Assembly (NCBI RefSeq): GCF_001467025.1
Contig: NZ_LNXV01000005.1
Coordinates: 52,237-116,236, forward strand
DNA: 64,000 nucleotides
Source of the DNA: Legionella brunensis
GTDB lineage: Bacteria; Pseudomonadota; Gammaproteobacteria; Legionellales; Legionellaceae
Direction of reading: 5' to 3'
Shown here: one piece after another, positions 1-9,538 of the stretch
How the letters are laid out: the number at the start of each line of letters is the position of its first letter
Numbering within the stretch: position 1 is the stretch's first letter
Notes under the pieces: model-generated
The model's input: only the letters and a program-made list of their open reading frames with translations
Told to the model about the DNA's origin: nothing
Databases searched by the model: none
Program-made: the position numbers and the translations under genes

Positions 1-1052
1 GCGTAATAGGTTACTCCCGCCCAAGCTTCAGCGACAGTAAGATTAAAAAATTGACAAGCCATATTCAACATCAAGGGCAAAGACGTTGTTGGCGAGGAGC
101 CTGGATTTGAATCTGTCGCGATAGCCATACCGACCTTCATTTTACGCAAGCTATCTACTGGCGGCTTCGTATTTTCGCGTAAAAAATAATAAGCACCTGG
201 TAATAAAACTGCTACTGTTCCAGAACGAGCCATAGCGGCAACACCCATGGCATCTAAATACTCTAAATGATCACAAGATAAAGCCCCTAAATCTGCTGCT
301 AATTCGGTTGCCCCAAGATTCGATAATTGTTCCGCATGACATTTAATGGGTAACGATAACTCTATTGCTTTCCTGAAAAGCTGTTCAGATTGAGCTAAAG
401 TAAAGCCTATTGACTCACAAAAAACATCAACGGCGTCGGCCAAACCTTCCGCTACCACCACAGGCAATATGTCTGAACATAAAAAATCAACATAAGTTTG
501 AGCGTTATTTTTGAATTCTGGCGGAACAGCGTGAGCTCCTAGAAAGGTTGTTCTTACGCGAATACCACTTAATACGCCTAACTGCCTGGCAACCCTAAGC
601 ATCTTCAATTCATTCTTTAAATCAAGCCCGTATCCTGATTTAATTTCTACAGTGGTAACCCCTTCTGCTCGCATTGCTAAAATTCTTGGTAAAGACTGCT
701 CCAATAGCTCTTCTTCGGAAGCAGCCCTCGTCTTTCTTACTGTTGACAAAATTCCGCCACCATCTCGTGCAATTTCAGCATAAGTTTTGCCCTCAAGTCG
801 CTGTTTGAATTCATCTGCACGATTACCAGCATAGACTAAATGAGTATGACAATCGATAAGCCCCGGGGTTACCAATTGACCATCACACTCATGAATAGCT
901 ATAGCATGATGCTTGTAATCATGGGGTAGCTTATCCATATCACCACACCAAGCAATCAAACCATTTTCGATAGCAATCGCTTGCATTTGCAGTTGTTGTC
1001 CGTCGGTATCGATTGTTGTTGCATTTAGCAGTAAGCGCTCACAGCTTGCCAT
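1..1052 (-). CDS. hutI: Imidazolonepropionase HutI, C-terminus cut off by window edge
   Basis: Third enzyme of histidine degradation; it hydrolyses imidazolone-5-propionate to N-formimino-L-glutamate in the cytoplasm. The minus-strand frame is open from an ATG at 1050-1052 to the window start, about 350 codons of a family usually near 400, so the 3' end lies outside. The translation begins [11 protein letters not shown] and contains the amidohydrolase metal-binding motif in [15 protein letters not shown], followed by the family-typical [20 protein letters not shown]. The start codon lies 3 bases after the stop of the upstream SDR gene, so the two are probably co-transcribed. hutG, the next enzyme, is divergent about 1.2 kb away. 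Function is confident; only the C-terminus is unseen. Confidence 0.93.
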   Translation of the reverse strand, partial: MASCERLLLNATTIDTDGQQLQMQAIAIENGLIAWCGDMDKLPHDYKHHAIAIHECDGQLVTPGLIDCHTHLVYAGNRADEFKQRLEGKTYAEIARDGGGILSTVRKTRAASEEELLEQSLPRILAMRAEGVTTVEIKSGYGLDLKNELKMLRVARQLGVLSGIRVRTTFLGAHAVPPEFKNNAQTYVDFLCSDILPVVVAEGLADAVDVFCESIGFTLAQSEQLFRKAIELSLPIKCHAEQLSNLGATELAADLGALSCDHLEYLDAMGVAAMARSGTVAVLLPGAYYFLRENTKPPVDSLRKMKVGMAIATDSNPGSSPTTSLPLMLNMACQFFNLTVAEAWAGVTYY

Positions 1053-1055
1053 TGC

Positions 1056-1814
1056 CTACTCCCATTCAGGAACTTTATGGGGGGGACTGAGCCAAAATTG
1101 ATGGTGGCTTTTATCATAGATATCCCATTCCTTAGAAATAAATTGTTCTTTGTCCAACTCAAGAAGCAACCAATTCAAAAAAAGAGCAACAGTTTCCGTA
1201 GTTAACAAACGGCCTTCTGCTTTAAGAACATGGAAAAAATGACGCTTTTCTTCATCCATAAATTGAGCACCACGAATGAGTGCTTGCATATCGGTATCAA
1301 TAATACCAGGCATCACACTAGCAAAAGCGACATTAGGGCTTTCTAGTTGCCAACAACGAGTTAGCATTGATAGGGCTGCTTTTGAAACACAATAAGCAGC
1401 CCACCCTGTAACAGGGAAATAAGCAGCACCAGAACCTATATGCAAAACTCGGCCATGTTTTAATTTAGAAAGTAATAGCTGTGTTAAGAATAAAGGGGCA
1501 TTAAGATTAGTTGCTAACGTTTGTTGCCAGGATGATTCATCAATATTTGCAATAGGAGCTATCGGTTCGATTGTACCGGCATTATGAATTAATCCCTCTA
1601 TAGAAATAGCCGGTTGCAGCAAAGTTGCAAGCTTTTGCCTCCCTTCATCCGTTGAAATATCCGCACAAAAAAAAGAAATAAGAGGGGAAAAAGCTGCTGT
1701 TTCCTTTAGAAGCTCTTCGCGCCTGCCAACGACCAAAACTTTTTTACCTCGCTTGGCCAAAACTTGAGCCAATGCTCGACCTATTCCGCTGCCACCACCA
1801 GTGACTACAAACAC
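1056..1814 (-). CDS. Short-chain dehydrogenase/reductase (SDR)
   Basis: A 252-residue classical SDR with an NAD(P)-binding TGGGSGIGRA at residues 5-14, NAG in the middle (LIHNAGT) and the catalytic Y-x3-K as YCVSK. A Ser precedes it in IGSGAAYF. The substrate cannot be told from sequence. It is the first gene of a likely two-gene transcript with hutI, ending 3 bases before the hutI ATG, so it may be co-regulated with histidine catabolism, although no SDR is a standard hut enzyme. Members of this shape are often annotated as benzil or sepiapterin-type reductases. The assignment to SDR is firm, the reaction is unknown. Confidence 0.85.
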   Translation of the reverse strand: MFVVTGGGSGIGRALAQVLAKRGKKVLVVGRREELLKETAAFSPLISFFCADISTDEGRQKLATLLQPAISIEGLIHNAGTIEPIAPIANIDESSWQQTLATNLNAPLFLTQLLLSKLKHGRVLHIGSGAAYFPVTGWAAYCVSKAALSMLTRCWQLESPNVAFASVMPGIIDTDMQALIRGAQFMDEEKRHFFHVLKAEGRLLTTETVALFLNWLLLELDKEQFISKEWDIYDKSHHQFWLSPPHKVPEWE

Positions 1815-2254
1815 AGTTACTCTCCTAGATAATTAGCAAGCTTAATTTATCGACAGTCCTAACCTGAAAACTAGAAAAGCTATGGAACAAATCAAAGCAA
1901 ATCAAGTTTTATTTACTAGGGTTTAAATTTTTTGCGCCGATAATAACAGACATTCGCTTGAATTGGCACAATTTAGATAGCGTTAATTCTACGCAAAAGA
2001 GACAAAAATGCCATTTGCATATCACCAAACAATCCGCAAAGCATGCCCCTGTGAGAACAGAGATATGAGCTATAAAGCGCTTTATCCATTATTCCCACAA
2101 CACAAACAATCAAAGGCGTGATTTAATGTAACCTGTACAATAATTTTTATCTTAAAATAACCCTCTGTTTTTTTAGGTTTTTTTTCTATAAAATCTATAG
2201 CTAAAACTACAGCATCTCGCTTCTAGCTATAGTATTTCTCTATGGAAGATTTTC
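1815..2254. promoter_or_regulatory. Divergent intergenic region with a 9-bp inverted repeat before hutG
   Basis: This 440-bp region separates the SDR-hutI pair (leftward) from hutG (rightward) and must hold both promoters. The sequence CTATAGCTA at 2195-2203 recurs inverted as TAGCTATAG at 2224-2232, with a 20-bp spacer, just upstream of the hutG ribosome-binding site (GGAAG at 2244-2248). The position suits an operator for a dimeric repressor such as HutC, but that link is inference. No convincing small gene was seen in the rest of the region, which is AT-rich with runs of T near 2168-2185. Confidence 0.4.
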
Positions 2255-3220
2255 ATGCTAGCTGATATTTTAAACTATGAGCCTACCATTCCATCACTCT
2301 GGCAAGGGCGTAAAGACAGTTTGCCAGGTGAGCGTTTTTTTCAGCGAGTTAATTTTATAGACATTCGATCCCAAACTGCTTTAGAAAATCCTCAACAAAA
2401 GATAGCTATTCTTGGCTTTTGTTGCGATGAAGGAATCAAGCGAAATGAAGGCAGAATTGGGGCTCAAACAGGCCCTATAAAGCTTCGAGAGCAATTAGCG
2501 AAGTTGCCCTATCACGCTCAAAAACATTTGGTTGATGTGGGTAATATTGTTTGTAAAGACGGTAACTTGGAAGAGGCTCAGTCACAATTAGCAAGGCTTG
2601 TCAGCTATTTGCAGGAACAAGGGTACAAAACCGTTGTTTTGGGAGGAGGACACGAGATCGCATGGGGACATTTTTCAGGCTTAAATTCAAGATATCAGAA
2701 ATTAGGTATCATTAATTTCGATGCGCACTTTGATTTACGCCCATTGAAAGACAATCAACTAGGAACGTCTGGTACCCCCTTTCGCCAAATAGCTCAACAT
2801 TGTATGGAGAATCATCAGCCTTTTAGTTATTGCTGTCTTGGTATTCAAGCCCTGGGTAATACTCGAAGTCTTTTTTCAACAGCGGATGACTTAAAAGTTT
2901 CCTATCTTACTGCCGAGCAAATTAATACAGAAAGTTTGGCGTGGCAAATTGCTTTTCTTGATGACTTTTTGCTCAGCCATGATGACATTTATCTTACGAT
3001 TTGCCTTGACGTGTTTGCCGAATGTTTCGCGCCTGGTGTTAGCGCTCCTCAAGCCATGGGATTAACACCTTGGCAAGCATTGCCCCTGTTGAAATACATC
3101 TTACAAACTGGCAAAGTTGTAAGTTTTGATGTAGCTGAACTTTCACCTCCGCTGGATGAGGCGCAAAAAACGACCCGTCTTGCTGCGAGCCTAGTGGCAG
3201 AATTATTGGATTACTATTAA
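2255..3220 (+). CDS. hutG: Formimidoylglutamase HutG (arginase/ureohydrolase family)
   Basis: Hydrolyses N-formimidoyl-L-glutamate to L-glutamate and formamide, completing the four-step histidine degradation route. The 321-residue protein shows the ureohydrolase manganese-site signatures: GGGHEIAWGH in the first third, FDAHFDLRP (the DAHxD motif) near the middle, and SFDVAEL close to the C-terminus. Length fits the family. The ATG at 2255 has GGAAG six bases upstream; an earlier ATG at 2242 is out of frame. It is divergent from hutI and followed after 16 bp by an IcmL-like gene that may share its transcript. Formiminoglutamase is favoured over arginase or agmatinase because of the hutI neighbour. 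Confidence 0.92.
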   Translation: MLADILNYEPTIPSLWQGRKDSLPGERFFQRVNFIDIRSQTALENPQQKIAILGFCCDEGIKRNEGRIGAQTGPIKLREQLAKLPYHAQKHLVDVGNIVCKDGNLEEAQSQLARLVSYLQEQGYKTVVLGGGHEIAWGHFSGLNSRYQKLGIINFDAHFDLRPLKDNQLGTSGTPFRQIAQHCMENHQPFSYCCLGIQALGNTRSLFSTADDLKVSYLTAEQINTESLAWQIAFLDDFLLSHDDIYLTICLDVFAECFAPGVSAPQAMGLTPWQALPLLKYILQTGKVVSFDVAELSPPLDEAQKTTRLAASLVAELLDYY

Positions 3221-3236
3221 TGTAAGGAGTGTTTCA

Positions 3237-4217
3237 ATGAAAAAATCCATGCTGTGTGCAGGATTAATGAGCGTTTTGTGTGTTCCTACCTATGCAGAAA
3301 ATAATGATAAAACTTTGGATAAAGTTATCACTGCAATGCAGGCTACTTCCAATTCACAATTAGAAACAACTTCTAAAGAAGTAGAGAATATACAACACCA
3401 TCAACTCTTGGCTTCGGCTTCACAAACAGTAACTCCTAAATCTAATAATGTTCAACTACCTGCCTCTCAAGGCCAACAAGTCCCAACTCCTCAAGGGCAG
3501 CAAGTTCCCACTCCACAAGATTCAGGACAAACAACTACGCAGACTACAACCTCCCAAGGCGTATCAACAACGACTACTCAGGGAGCTTCCGGGCAGACTT
3601 CACCAGGAGCAACCGTTAATCCCCAACCGCAGCCTACAGTAAACCAAAGTACAACCCCTACCGCCACTCCACAGCCTACAACACCAAATACGGCAACGAC
3701 AGTAGTAACTCAACCAGTAACTCCTCCAAAACCAATCGACTGTAATTATCATATCCCTGCATCAACAACAAAAATCGATCAAGCGCTGGTGATGAAATGG
3801 GCTGAAAAAGCAACTGCACAGTCTTTCGATTTTGATTATACAACAATGGATACACAACTTGCTGCACTTAAAGCTTGTTATACCGATCTTGGTTGGCAAG
3901 GTTTTACTGATGCATTGCAGAAATCCGGTAACCTCAACGCGATTAAATCCCAGCAACTAATGGTAAGTAGTATGATTAACGGCGCAGGGCAAATTTCTGA
4001 AGTAAAGGATAATCAATGGAAAATCAGCCTTCCTTTGCAAGTGGTCTACCAAAACAATAAGGAAAAATTAACCCAATCGCTTACAATAAATCTGGTGATC
4101 GGACGTAAAATTTCTGGTGACTTGGGAATTATGCAAATGATTGCCATTCCTCGTACCAATACAACACCGGCATCGAGCACTAGCTCAACATCAGCTACTC
4201 CTGCTCAAACTCAATAA
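3237..4217 (+). CDS. Exported IcmL/DotI-like protein with a long Pro/Thr/Gln linker
   Basis: A 326-residue protein with a clear signal peptide (residues 1-20, ending VPTYA), a low-complexity P/T/Q/S linker (about 62-165) and a C-terminal domain (about 180-305) that resembles IcmL/DotI encoded at 59299-59940 in this same window. Both share the spacing W-x2-F-x2-AL-x2-S-x-NL-x-A-x-K, then VS, then W-x3-(L/M)P-x3-VxYQ, ending in an ILV-rich strand. DotI itself has a membrane anchor in place of the signal peptide and linker, so this paralogue would be periplasmic. GGAG precedes the ATG. It follows hutG by 16 bp. The exact role is unknown; a periplasmic accessory to the secretion system is inference. 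Confidence 0.75.
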   Translation: MKKSMLCAGLMSVLCVPTYAENNDKTLDKVITAMQATSNSQLETTSKEVENIQHHQLLASASQTVTPKSNNVQLPASQGQQVPTPQGQQVPTPQDSGQTTTQTTTSQGVSTTTTQGASGQTSPGATVNPQPQPTVNQSTTPTATPQPTTPNTATTVVTQPVTPPKPIDCNYHIPASTTKIDQALVMKWAEKATAQSFDFDYTTMDTQLAALKACYTDLGWQGFTDALQKSGNLNAIKSQQLMVSSMINGAGQISEVKDNQWKISLPLQVVYQNNKEKLTQSLTINLVIGRKISGDLGIMQMIAIPRTNTTPASSTSSTSATPAQTQ

Positions 4218-4233
4218 ATTTACATTATATTGG

Positions 4234-4259
4234 TGCAAGTATGAAATCTTATACTTGCA
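4234..4259 (+). terminator. Hairpin after the IcmL-like gene
   Basis: A perfect 9-bp stem, TGCAAGTAT at 4234-4242 and ATACTTGCA at 4251-4259, with an 8-base loop, lies 16 bases after the IcmL-like stop codon and 21 bases before the FadL start. There is no T-run after it, so it may stabilise an mRNA end or act as a weak terminator. Confidence 0.4.
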
Positions 4260-4280
4260 TCCCTACTAAATAGAATAATT

Positions 4281-5456
4281 ATGCGCTATTCACTTGCAAT
4301 TTTCTTAAGCTTAACTAGCATCAGTAGCCATGCAAATGTCCTGCAATATTTTACAGGAATAACTTACAGCAATCCTGCTGAGCTTTTTAAGGTAAAAAAG
4401 AATGATTTTTTAATCGGCGCCACAGGATTTTATGCCGACGTCCGATTTGCGGGCAGTGTTTTAAATTTTAATACATTTCAATACGACAATGGCGTTAGTG
4501 CTTCACGCAGATTCAGCTTATTACCTTATGGTCGTATTGCCACTCGAGTAAACGACAAACTTGTCATAGGTGTTGATGTTACACAACCTTTTCACTCTAA
4601 CCTAATTTATGGTGATGATGCCTTTACACGTTATGCCGTTACAGACACATTAATGACTGACGTTGATATAAGCCCTCGCTTTTCTTTTAATGCCTTTCCC
4701 AAATTAAATGTTGGAGCTGGCCTAAACTTCAATTTCCTAAAAGATAACGAAACTAACTGGGCTTTACCTATTAGTCAAACTGCTTATACCAAGTTTGTCA
4801 ATCGTACCTCAGGCTTTGGTGTTGGTTATGATTTAGGCGCTTATTACATGGCGAATTCCAGTAATTTCTTTGGCGCTACCTACTACTCCTCAATCAAACA
4901 AAAAACGAGAGGAGAAAGTATATTTAATACTAGTGTAAGCAATGACCTAGTCTTCAATTTTCGTATGCCAACAACGACTGTGCTTAATTATGTTCATCTT
5001 TTTAATCCAAAATGGCTAGCCAGTTTTCAAGTATTTTGTTCGCAATGGAATGCGAATCAGTATGCTCGAATTCGCAATACAGCCGCGCCACCACCTTTTG
5101 GGCCAAATTTTACATTTACGATGAAGTATAATGCCTCATGGGCTTATGCTGCCGCCGTGCGGAAGCAACAAAGTGAAAATTTAGGCCTTACCTTAATTGG
5201 CCTTATTGATGATGGCCCCGAACGCGATCATCTTCGTACGCTTAATTTTCCATCAGATACGCAGTATTTTTTGGCTTTAGGGGCTGATTATCATCTTAGC
5301 AAAACCGCAACGATGGAAATGCTTTATGGTCATGTTATTTCAAACACAACGATTAATAATTTTTTACCTCTCAATGGCCAACAGACTCCTTTCACTACAG
5401 GTCGGGTACGCATTAATGCTGATGTGTTTGAGCTTCGGTTCAAACTTCAAACTTAG
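4281..5456 (+). CDS. FadL/OmpP1-family outer-membrane hydrophobic-compound porin
   Basis: A 391-residue beta-barrel precursor. Residues 1-18 form a signal peptide ending SSHA, followed by NVLQYFTG and then YSNPAELF, which carries the NPA signature found near the N-terminus of FadL-family proteins. The rest is alternating aromatic and polar strands, and the protein ends in VFELRFKLQT, typical of outer-membrane barrels. FadL proteins carry long-chain fatty acids or other hydrophobic molecules across the outer membrane; the substrate here is not known. It is shorter than E. coli FadL (about 446 residues). No obvious partner gene is adjacent, though fadH lies elsewhere in the window. Confidence 0.8.
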   Translation: MRYSLAIFLSLTSISSHANVLQYFTGITYSNPAELFKVKKNDFLIGATGFYADVRFAGSVLNFNTFQYDNGVSASRRFSLLPYGRIATRVNDKLVIGVDVTQPFHSNLIYGDDAFTRYAVTDTLMTDVDISPRFSFNAFPKLNVGAGLNFNFLKDNETNWALPISQTAYTKFVNRTSGFGVGYDLGAYYMANSSNFFGATYYSSIKQKTRGESIFNTSVSNDLVFNFRMPTTTVLNYVHLFNPKWLASFQVFCSQWNANQYARIRNTAAPPPFGPNFTFTMKYNASWAYAAAVRKQQSENLGLTLIGLIDDGPERDHLRTLNFPSDTQYFLALGADYHLSKTATMEMLYGHVISNTTINNFLPLNGQQTPFTTGRVRINADVFELRFKLQT

Positions 5457-5580
5457 GTTTTCAATTGTTGATTTAACTGGCACTATGGTAATTTCGTGGT
5501 GCCCTTAAATAGATAGACTACCTCCCAGAGAGAATTGCAAAGAAACCGAAGCACAGAACTGTGTATGTATAACATGTGCT

Positions 5581-6303
5581 TTAATGCAGCAATATTTGTG
5601 GTTTATCATGCTTAATAGGCGGTTTCACAGGATTTGTAGTGCGTAATTTCTTCATCCAACCATGAATATTAGCCATCAAAATTTTTTTATTGTAAGAATA
5701 ATCATGATTAGCTCCAGGTAATTGTCGATAAAGATAACGATCATTCTTGATGGACAAGTGACGAGCTGCTGCCTGTGCTAATACAGGCTCATAATCAAAT
5801 TGCCCAATAATATCTAACAAAGGAAAAGGTATTTTGTGTATTAAATTAGGGATTTCTTTGTTTTCCGGTTGGTCAAAAGCAGAAAGGAAGATCATGCCAT
5901 TAACTTGTTTAGACTGAAGCTTAGTAAAATAATTTACCGAACCCTCCAACTGAGAGCCATAGTGGATAACAATCATTCTTGGGTTATTTTTTTGTCGTAA
6001 GGCTGATAATGCTTCAGGTAATTGCTCAATCCAAGGTACTGAATTAATCTGTAGGCTAGTATTCAATAAGGCTATAGACCAACCATGCTTGGCAAGCTCC
6101 GTACCCAGGTTATCGACGAGTTCTGAACCTTCATTATTTTGCTCACCATTAATTATGACCACTCCTCCTCGTTGCTTTTTACCCTTAAAAAGCAAATACG
6201 GCAAAACAACTTTTTGTTGCTTTACAAGAATCTCTAAACTTGCCGCACGCACTTCCGCAAAATTTAGAAAAAACAACAAGCAAAAACCGAAGAGTAATCG
6301 CAT
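5581..6303 (-). CDS. DUF3530-like exported alpha/beta-hydrolase-type protein
   Basis: A 240-residue protein with an N-terminal signal peptide (MRLLFGFCLLFFLNFAEVRA). The pattern GGVVIINGEQNN, then LGTELAKHGWSIALLNT and a C-terminal ANHDYSYN resembles the DUF3530 family, which is related to alpha/beta hydrolases. The usual GxSxG elbow is not intact; the corresponding segment reads HYGSQLEG, so catalysis is doubtful. It lies on the minus strand, convergent with the FadL gene and 156 bp downstream of the GDSL lipase. Function is unknown; the family label is from memory of its pattern. Confidence 0.65.
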   Translation of the reverse strand: MRLLFGFCLLFFLNFAEVRAASLEILVKQQKVVLPYLLFKGKKQRGGVVIINGEQNNEGSELVDNLGTELAKHGWSIALLNTSLQINSVPWIEQLPEALSALRQKNNPRMIVIHYGSQLEGSVNYFTKLQSKQVNGMIFLSAFDQPENKEIPNLIHKIPFPLLDIIGQFDYEPVLAQAAARHLSIKNDRYLYRQLPGANHDYSYNKKILMANIHGWMKKLRTTNPVKPPIKHDKPQILLH

Positions 6304-6459
6304 AGCCCTTATCCTGTTGTTTGAGGTTCGGTAAACTAAGCAATTTTCCTGCCTATTTAAACTTTATTAGGAGTCATGAAATTCAGTGTTGCACTCTCAG
6401 TTTGCAGAAACTGCGAAATGTCCTGGGCGATGAGCAAACACCACCCAGATAATGTTTAT

Positions 6460-7383
6460 TTAGCTGATAAACTCTACACCTTGAGAGTCTAAGAATGCTT
6501 TGGCTTGTTCAGCCATGATTTGATGAGCAGGAGCAGTTGGATGTACAGGGTCAAAAAATAAATAGCCTTCACAAGCATCCATTTCATTTTTAGGTTTAAT
6601 TTTGGCAGCCATATGGAGAACAGCTCGATTTGAAAGCTTGTCCACTACAACATCATAGCAAGTATCAGTAATGTTACTAAACCCATATTTTTCTGGGGAA
6701 ACAACTAAATCATGCAATGTTTTATTAACATCAAAATAGAGCCATTGAATTTCAGGATAATCCTGTTGAAGATTTTTGAGGCTTGATTCCAAGAGTTCAT
6801 TATGTTGATTAGCTAGATAAGTCAATTTTTCTTGGGAATCAAAAGCATTAGCAATCGGTGTTTTGCCTAAATCAGGTAAATTTACGATTAAAACATGTTT
6901 AGCTCCGGCATCTGCCAAACGCTCTAATTGATGAGTAAGACCCAGATTAACGTCACTCAACGTTTTTTCGGTGTCGTCAGGAACTCCCAAATAATTATTT
7001 GCACCTATCCAAATAACGAATAAACTGTCTTCATCAGCTTTGTCCTGATGCGCAAGAAAATAAGTATCAATTTCTTTCTTTAAGGTAAACAAAACATCTT
7101 CATCGGGATCTTCTGAAATACCTGCACCACCAAAAGCATAGTCAAATAAATGCGCGGAAGGTGCAGTCGGAAAATACGCCGCTACCAAATTCTCAACCCA
7201 CACTGGACCATTAGTAAAGCGTCCATGGTAATAGGGAGGCGATTGAGGCAATTTTTGATGCATGTATTCATAAAGATTGCCGTTGTCCGATAAACTGTCA
7301 CCAAATACAACTATATCATTTAAAGGTTTTGCAGTTAGCAATCCTGAAAAAAGCAGGAGGAACCCGGTAAATAAAATTTTCAT
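6460..7383 (-). CDS. Secreted GDSL (SGNH) lipase/acyltransferase, PlaA-like
   Basis: A hydrolase with all four SGNH blocks: VFGDSLSDNGN (nucleophile Ser), FGGAG (Gly), WIGANNYLG (Asn) and FFDPVHPTAPAH (Asp-x2-His). The ORF can begin at 7452, but the ATG at 7383 is preferred. It has AGGTGG just upstream, gives a normal signal peptide (MKILFTGFLLLFSGLLTA) and yields 307 residues, close to the roughly 309 of Legionella PlaA. PlaA-type enzymes are exported by type II secretion and cleave lysophospholipids; PlaC is a longer relative. Export and lipid hydrolysis are well supported, but which of the Legionella GDSL enzymes this matches is not proven. It is divergent from the F-box/ankyrin gene. Confidence 0.85.
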   Translation of the reverse strand: MKILFTGFLLLFSGLLTAKPLNDIVVFGDSLSDNGNLYEYMHQKLPQSPPYYHGRFTNGPVWVENLVAAYFPTAPSAHLFDYAFGGAGISEDPDEDVLFTLKKEIDTYFLAHQDKADEDSLFVIWIGANNYLGVPDDTEKTLSDVNLGLTHQLERLADAGAKHVLIVNLPDLGKTPIANAFDSQEKLTYLANQHNELLESSLKNLQQDYPEIQWLYFDVNKTLHDLVVSPEKYGFSNITDTCYDVVVDKLSNRAVLHMAAKIKPKNEMDACEGYLFFDPVHPTAPAHQIMAEQAKAFLDSQGVEFIS

Positions 7384-7579
7384 CCGCCACCTAATCAGTT
7401 GATTTTCCATAGAAAAACGTCGAATTATATAGGTAAAAGGTAAGTTGATCAATTTTTTCTATAAAGCGTTACGATTAAAATCAAGTATTGATATAAATTC
7501 AACCCACCCTAACTTCTTGAACTTAGGCTAAGCTTAAAGTTGGATATTCATTTTAAAACGTCTGCATTTTGAGATAGAT

Positions 7580-9484
7580 ATGACGCAAGAAACCGAGACC
7601 GCCAAGGTTAAAAACCAACATATTGTCGATCTTTTGGTTCAGATTGAAACCCTTCCTCATCCTGTCATTATAGAAATATTAAATTACCTTACACCTGAAG
7701 AAATTAAAGCTGCGATACCCTATCTTCCTGAAGAAGGTAGCAAGATTTTCAAGCTATTTAAGGAGGATGGTTTTTGGCTTTTAAAATGCCAAAAACATTT
7801 CCCAAATACCCAATTAATGCGCAAAGCAGGACAAACTGAATTTGATTTTTTTTGGGAAAATTACCAGGAAGAATATAAAGATTACCCCGAAAAAAGTATC
7901 AACTTATTTTCCTTAGCAAAAGAAAATAAACTGTCCATCCAGGAGATTCAGGATATTAATGATTTATATAGAGTCGATAAGAGAAATCTTACTCTTCTGG
8001 ATTGGATTACTTTAAATTGCAATCAAGGTCTTTTGAATCAAATCTATCAGCAATTTACTCCCACTTTGACGTCACCTCTTGATTGGGCTATCACTTGCCT
8101 ACAACCTTTGGATGTTATAAACAATCTGACGCATACCTCAATAGATTCAACATATGAAGCAATTTTTATAAAAGCAGCTTCTTGCGGTCATTTAGAACTC
8201 GTTAGAGACCTATACGAAAAAGTTATTAAAGATAGATATATGGGAGAAGCACATACAGAGATAATTCGTGGAGCATTATTGGGGGCTACTCAAAAAGATA
8301 GATTAGAAATGGTTGAATACCTAATAAGCTCTATTTTAAAAGATAGGCCGGATCAGTATCTTGCGAGTTGGGGCATTGTGCTTGAAACAGCTGCTTTTCA
8401 TGGAAATACCAATCTTGTTAAGTTTGCTATTGATAAGGATACACAACCAGTACTTGACGAACAAAGTGAGAATCAGCATTTTTATCAAGGATGGGTTAAT
8501 GCTGCTTCAGAGGGGCACTTATCTATTACTGAATTACTAATAGATAATAGCAACCTAAAGAAAGTAGATATCAGTGAGGCTTTAATAATCGCTACTGATA
8601 AGAAACAATGGAGAACTGTTGAATATTTATGTGAATTAACTACCGACAACAAACCTTGGCAAGCAAGCATAAGTCGCACATTAACTAGGGCAGCTGAACA
8701 TGGAGAGTGGCGACTCGTTCAGAAATTATGTCAACTACAAAGTGACAATCGCCCTAGCCTAAATGACCTACGCGAAATTTTTCTATTCTCAGCCCAAGAT
8801 AACCGATATAAAGAACCTGCTATGCAAACATTTGAGAGCTTATTGCCCTTAGTCAGAGCCAATAATTTTGCAGAAGATCTAACCAATGTCTTCATTGGCT
8901 TAGTTAATTTTGGGAAATTTGATCTCGCTACTAAACTTTATAATGCCTCTCCCATCAATAATAAACCCAAAGTAGGTGAAGTCCAATTACGTACTCTAAT
9001 TTGTAATGACCAATATTCTTTGTACAGAATCATTTTTAAACGAACCCACAAAGAAATGAATAAAAAGCAGTTAAGAGAGCATTTACGACTTGCCTCATTC
9101 AGTACAGTATCTGACGAATTTAAGTTTTGGTTAAAAAATGCTGCCTCTCCCGAATCCTATGACAATTTAACTAGTTCGCATGAAAATAAAATTGATAAAA
9201 TCTGTGCCCTATTGGAAGATTATACGAAAAAAAACTCATCTTTTAGCCGGTTTTTTCATGGTCATTGGAATAGGCATCATACTGAAGAAATTGCGTCTAT
9301 CGTAGACAAAATAAAGAATAAAACCATTGAACTTCCAGACGTTGTTTCCCAATTAAAAACGATACAACCTGCTAATAAAGAAGGCTCTATTGCTCGTCGA
9401 ATTCAATACATACTAGATAGGATTACTGTAGAAGACGAAATATCACTCGAAGAGACAATCAGAGTAGAAAATACGTTTAATTGA
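7580..9484 (+). CDS. F-box and ankyrin-repeat protein, candidate Dot/Icm effector
   Basis: A 634-residue protein with no signal peptide. Residues about 25-75 read as an F-box: LPHPVIIEILNYLTPEEI, then a segment ending DGFWLLKCQKHFP that fits the tail of many F-boxes. Residues about 193-385 hold at least six degenerate ankyrin units, e.g. KAASCGHLELV, TAAFHGNTNLVKFAI, NAASEGHLSITELLI and RAAEHGEWRLVQKL. Near 540-590 is a module (SRFFHGHWNRHH) that I recall recurring in Legionella effectors. The C-terminus is acidic (VEDEISLEETIRVE), consistent with an E-block translocation signal. F-box proteins recruit Skp1-Cullin ubiquitin ligases in eukaryotes, so host ubiquitin targeting is the inferred role. 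The start follows GAGATAGAT. No operon partner is seen. Confidence 0.75.
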   Translation: MTQETETAKVKNQHIVDLLVQIETLPHPVIIEILNYLTPEEIKAAIPYLPEEGSKIFKLFKEDGFWLLKCQKHFPNTQLMRKAGQTEFDFFWENYQEEYKDYPEKSINLFSLAKENKLSIQEIQDINDLYRVDKRNLTLLDWITLNCNQGLLNQIYQQFTPTLTSPLDWAITCLQPLDVINNLTHTSIDSTYEAIFIKAASCGHLELVRDLYEKVIKDRYMGEAHTEIIRGALLGATQKDRLEMVEYLISSILKDRPDQYLASWGIVLETAAFHGNTNLVKFAIDKDTQPVLDEQSENQHFYQGWVNAASEGHLSITELLIDNSNLKKVDISEALIIATDKKQWRTVEYLCELTTDNKPWQASISRTLTRAAEHGEWRLVQKLCQLQSDNRPSLNDLREIFLFSAQDNRYKEPAMQTFESLLPLVRANNFAEDLTNVFIGLVNFGKFDLATKLYNASPINNKPKVGEVQLRTLICNDQYSLYRIIFKRTHKEMNKKQLREHLRLASFSTVSDEFKFWLKNAASPESYDNLTSSHENKIDKICALLEDYTKKNSSFSRFFHGHWNRHHTEEIASIVDKIKNKTIELPDVVSQLKTIQPANKEGSIARRIQYILDRITVEDEISLEETIRVENTFN

Positions 9485-9538
9485 ATCATTTTAAAACCAC
9501 AGTTTTCAATTTCATTTAGAGTAGACGCCTAGATTTAA

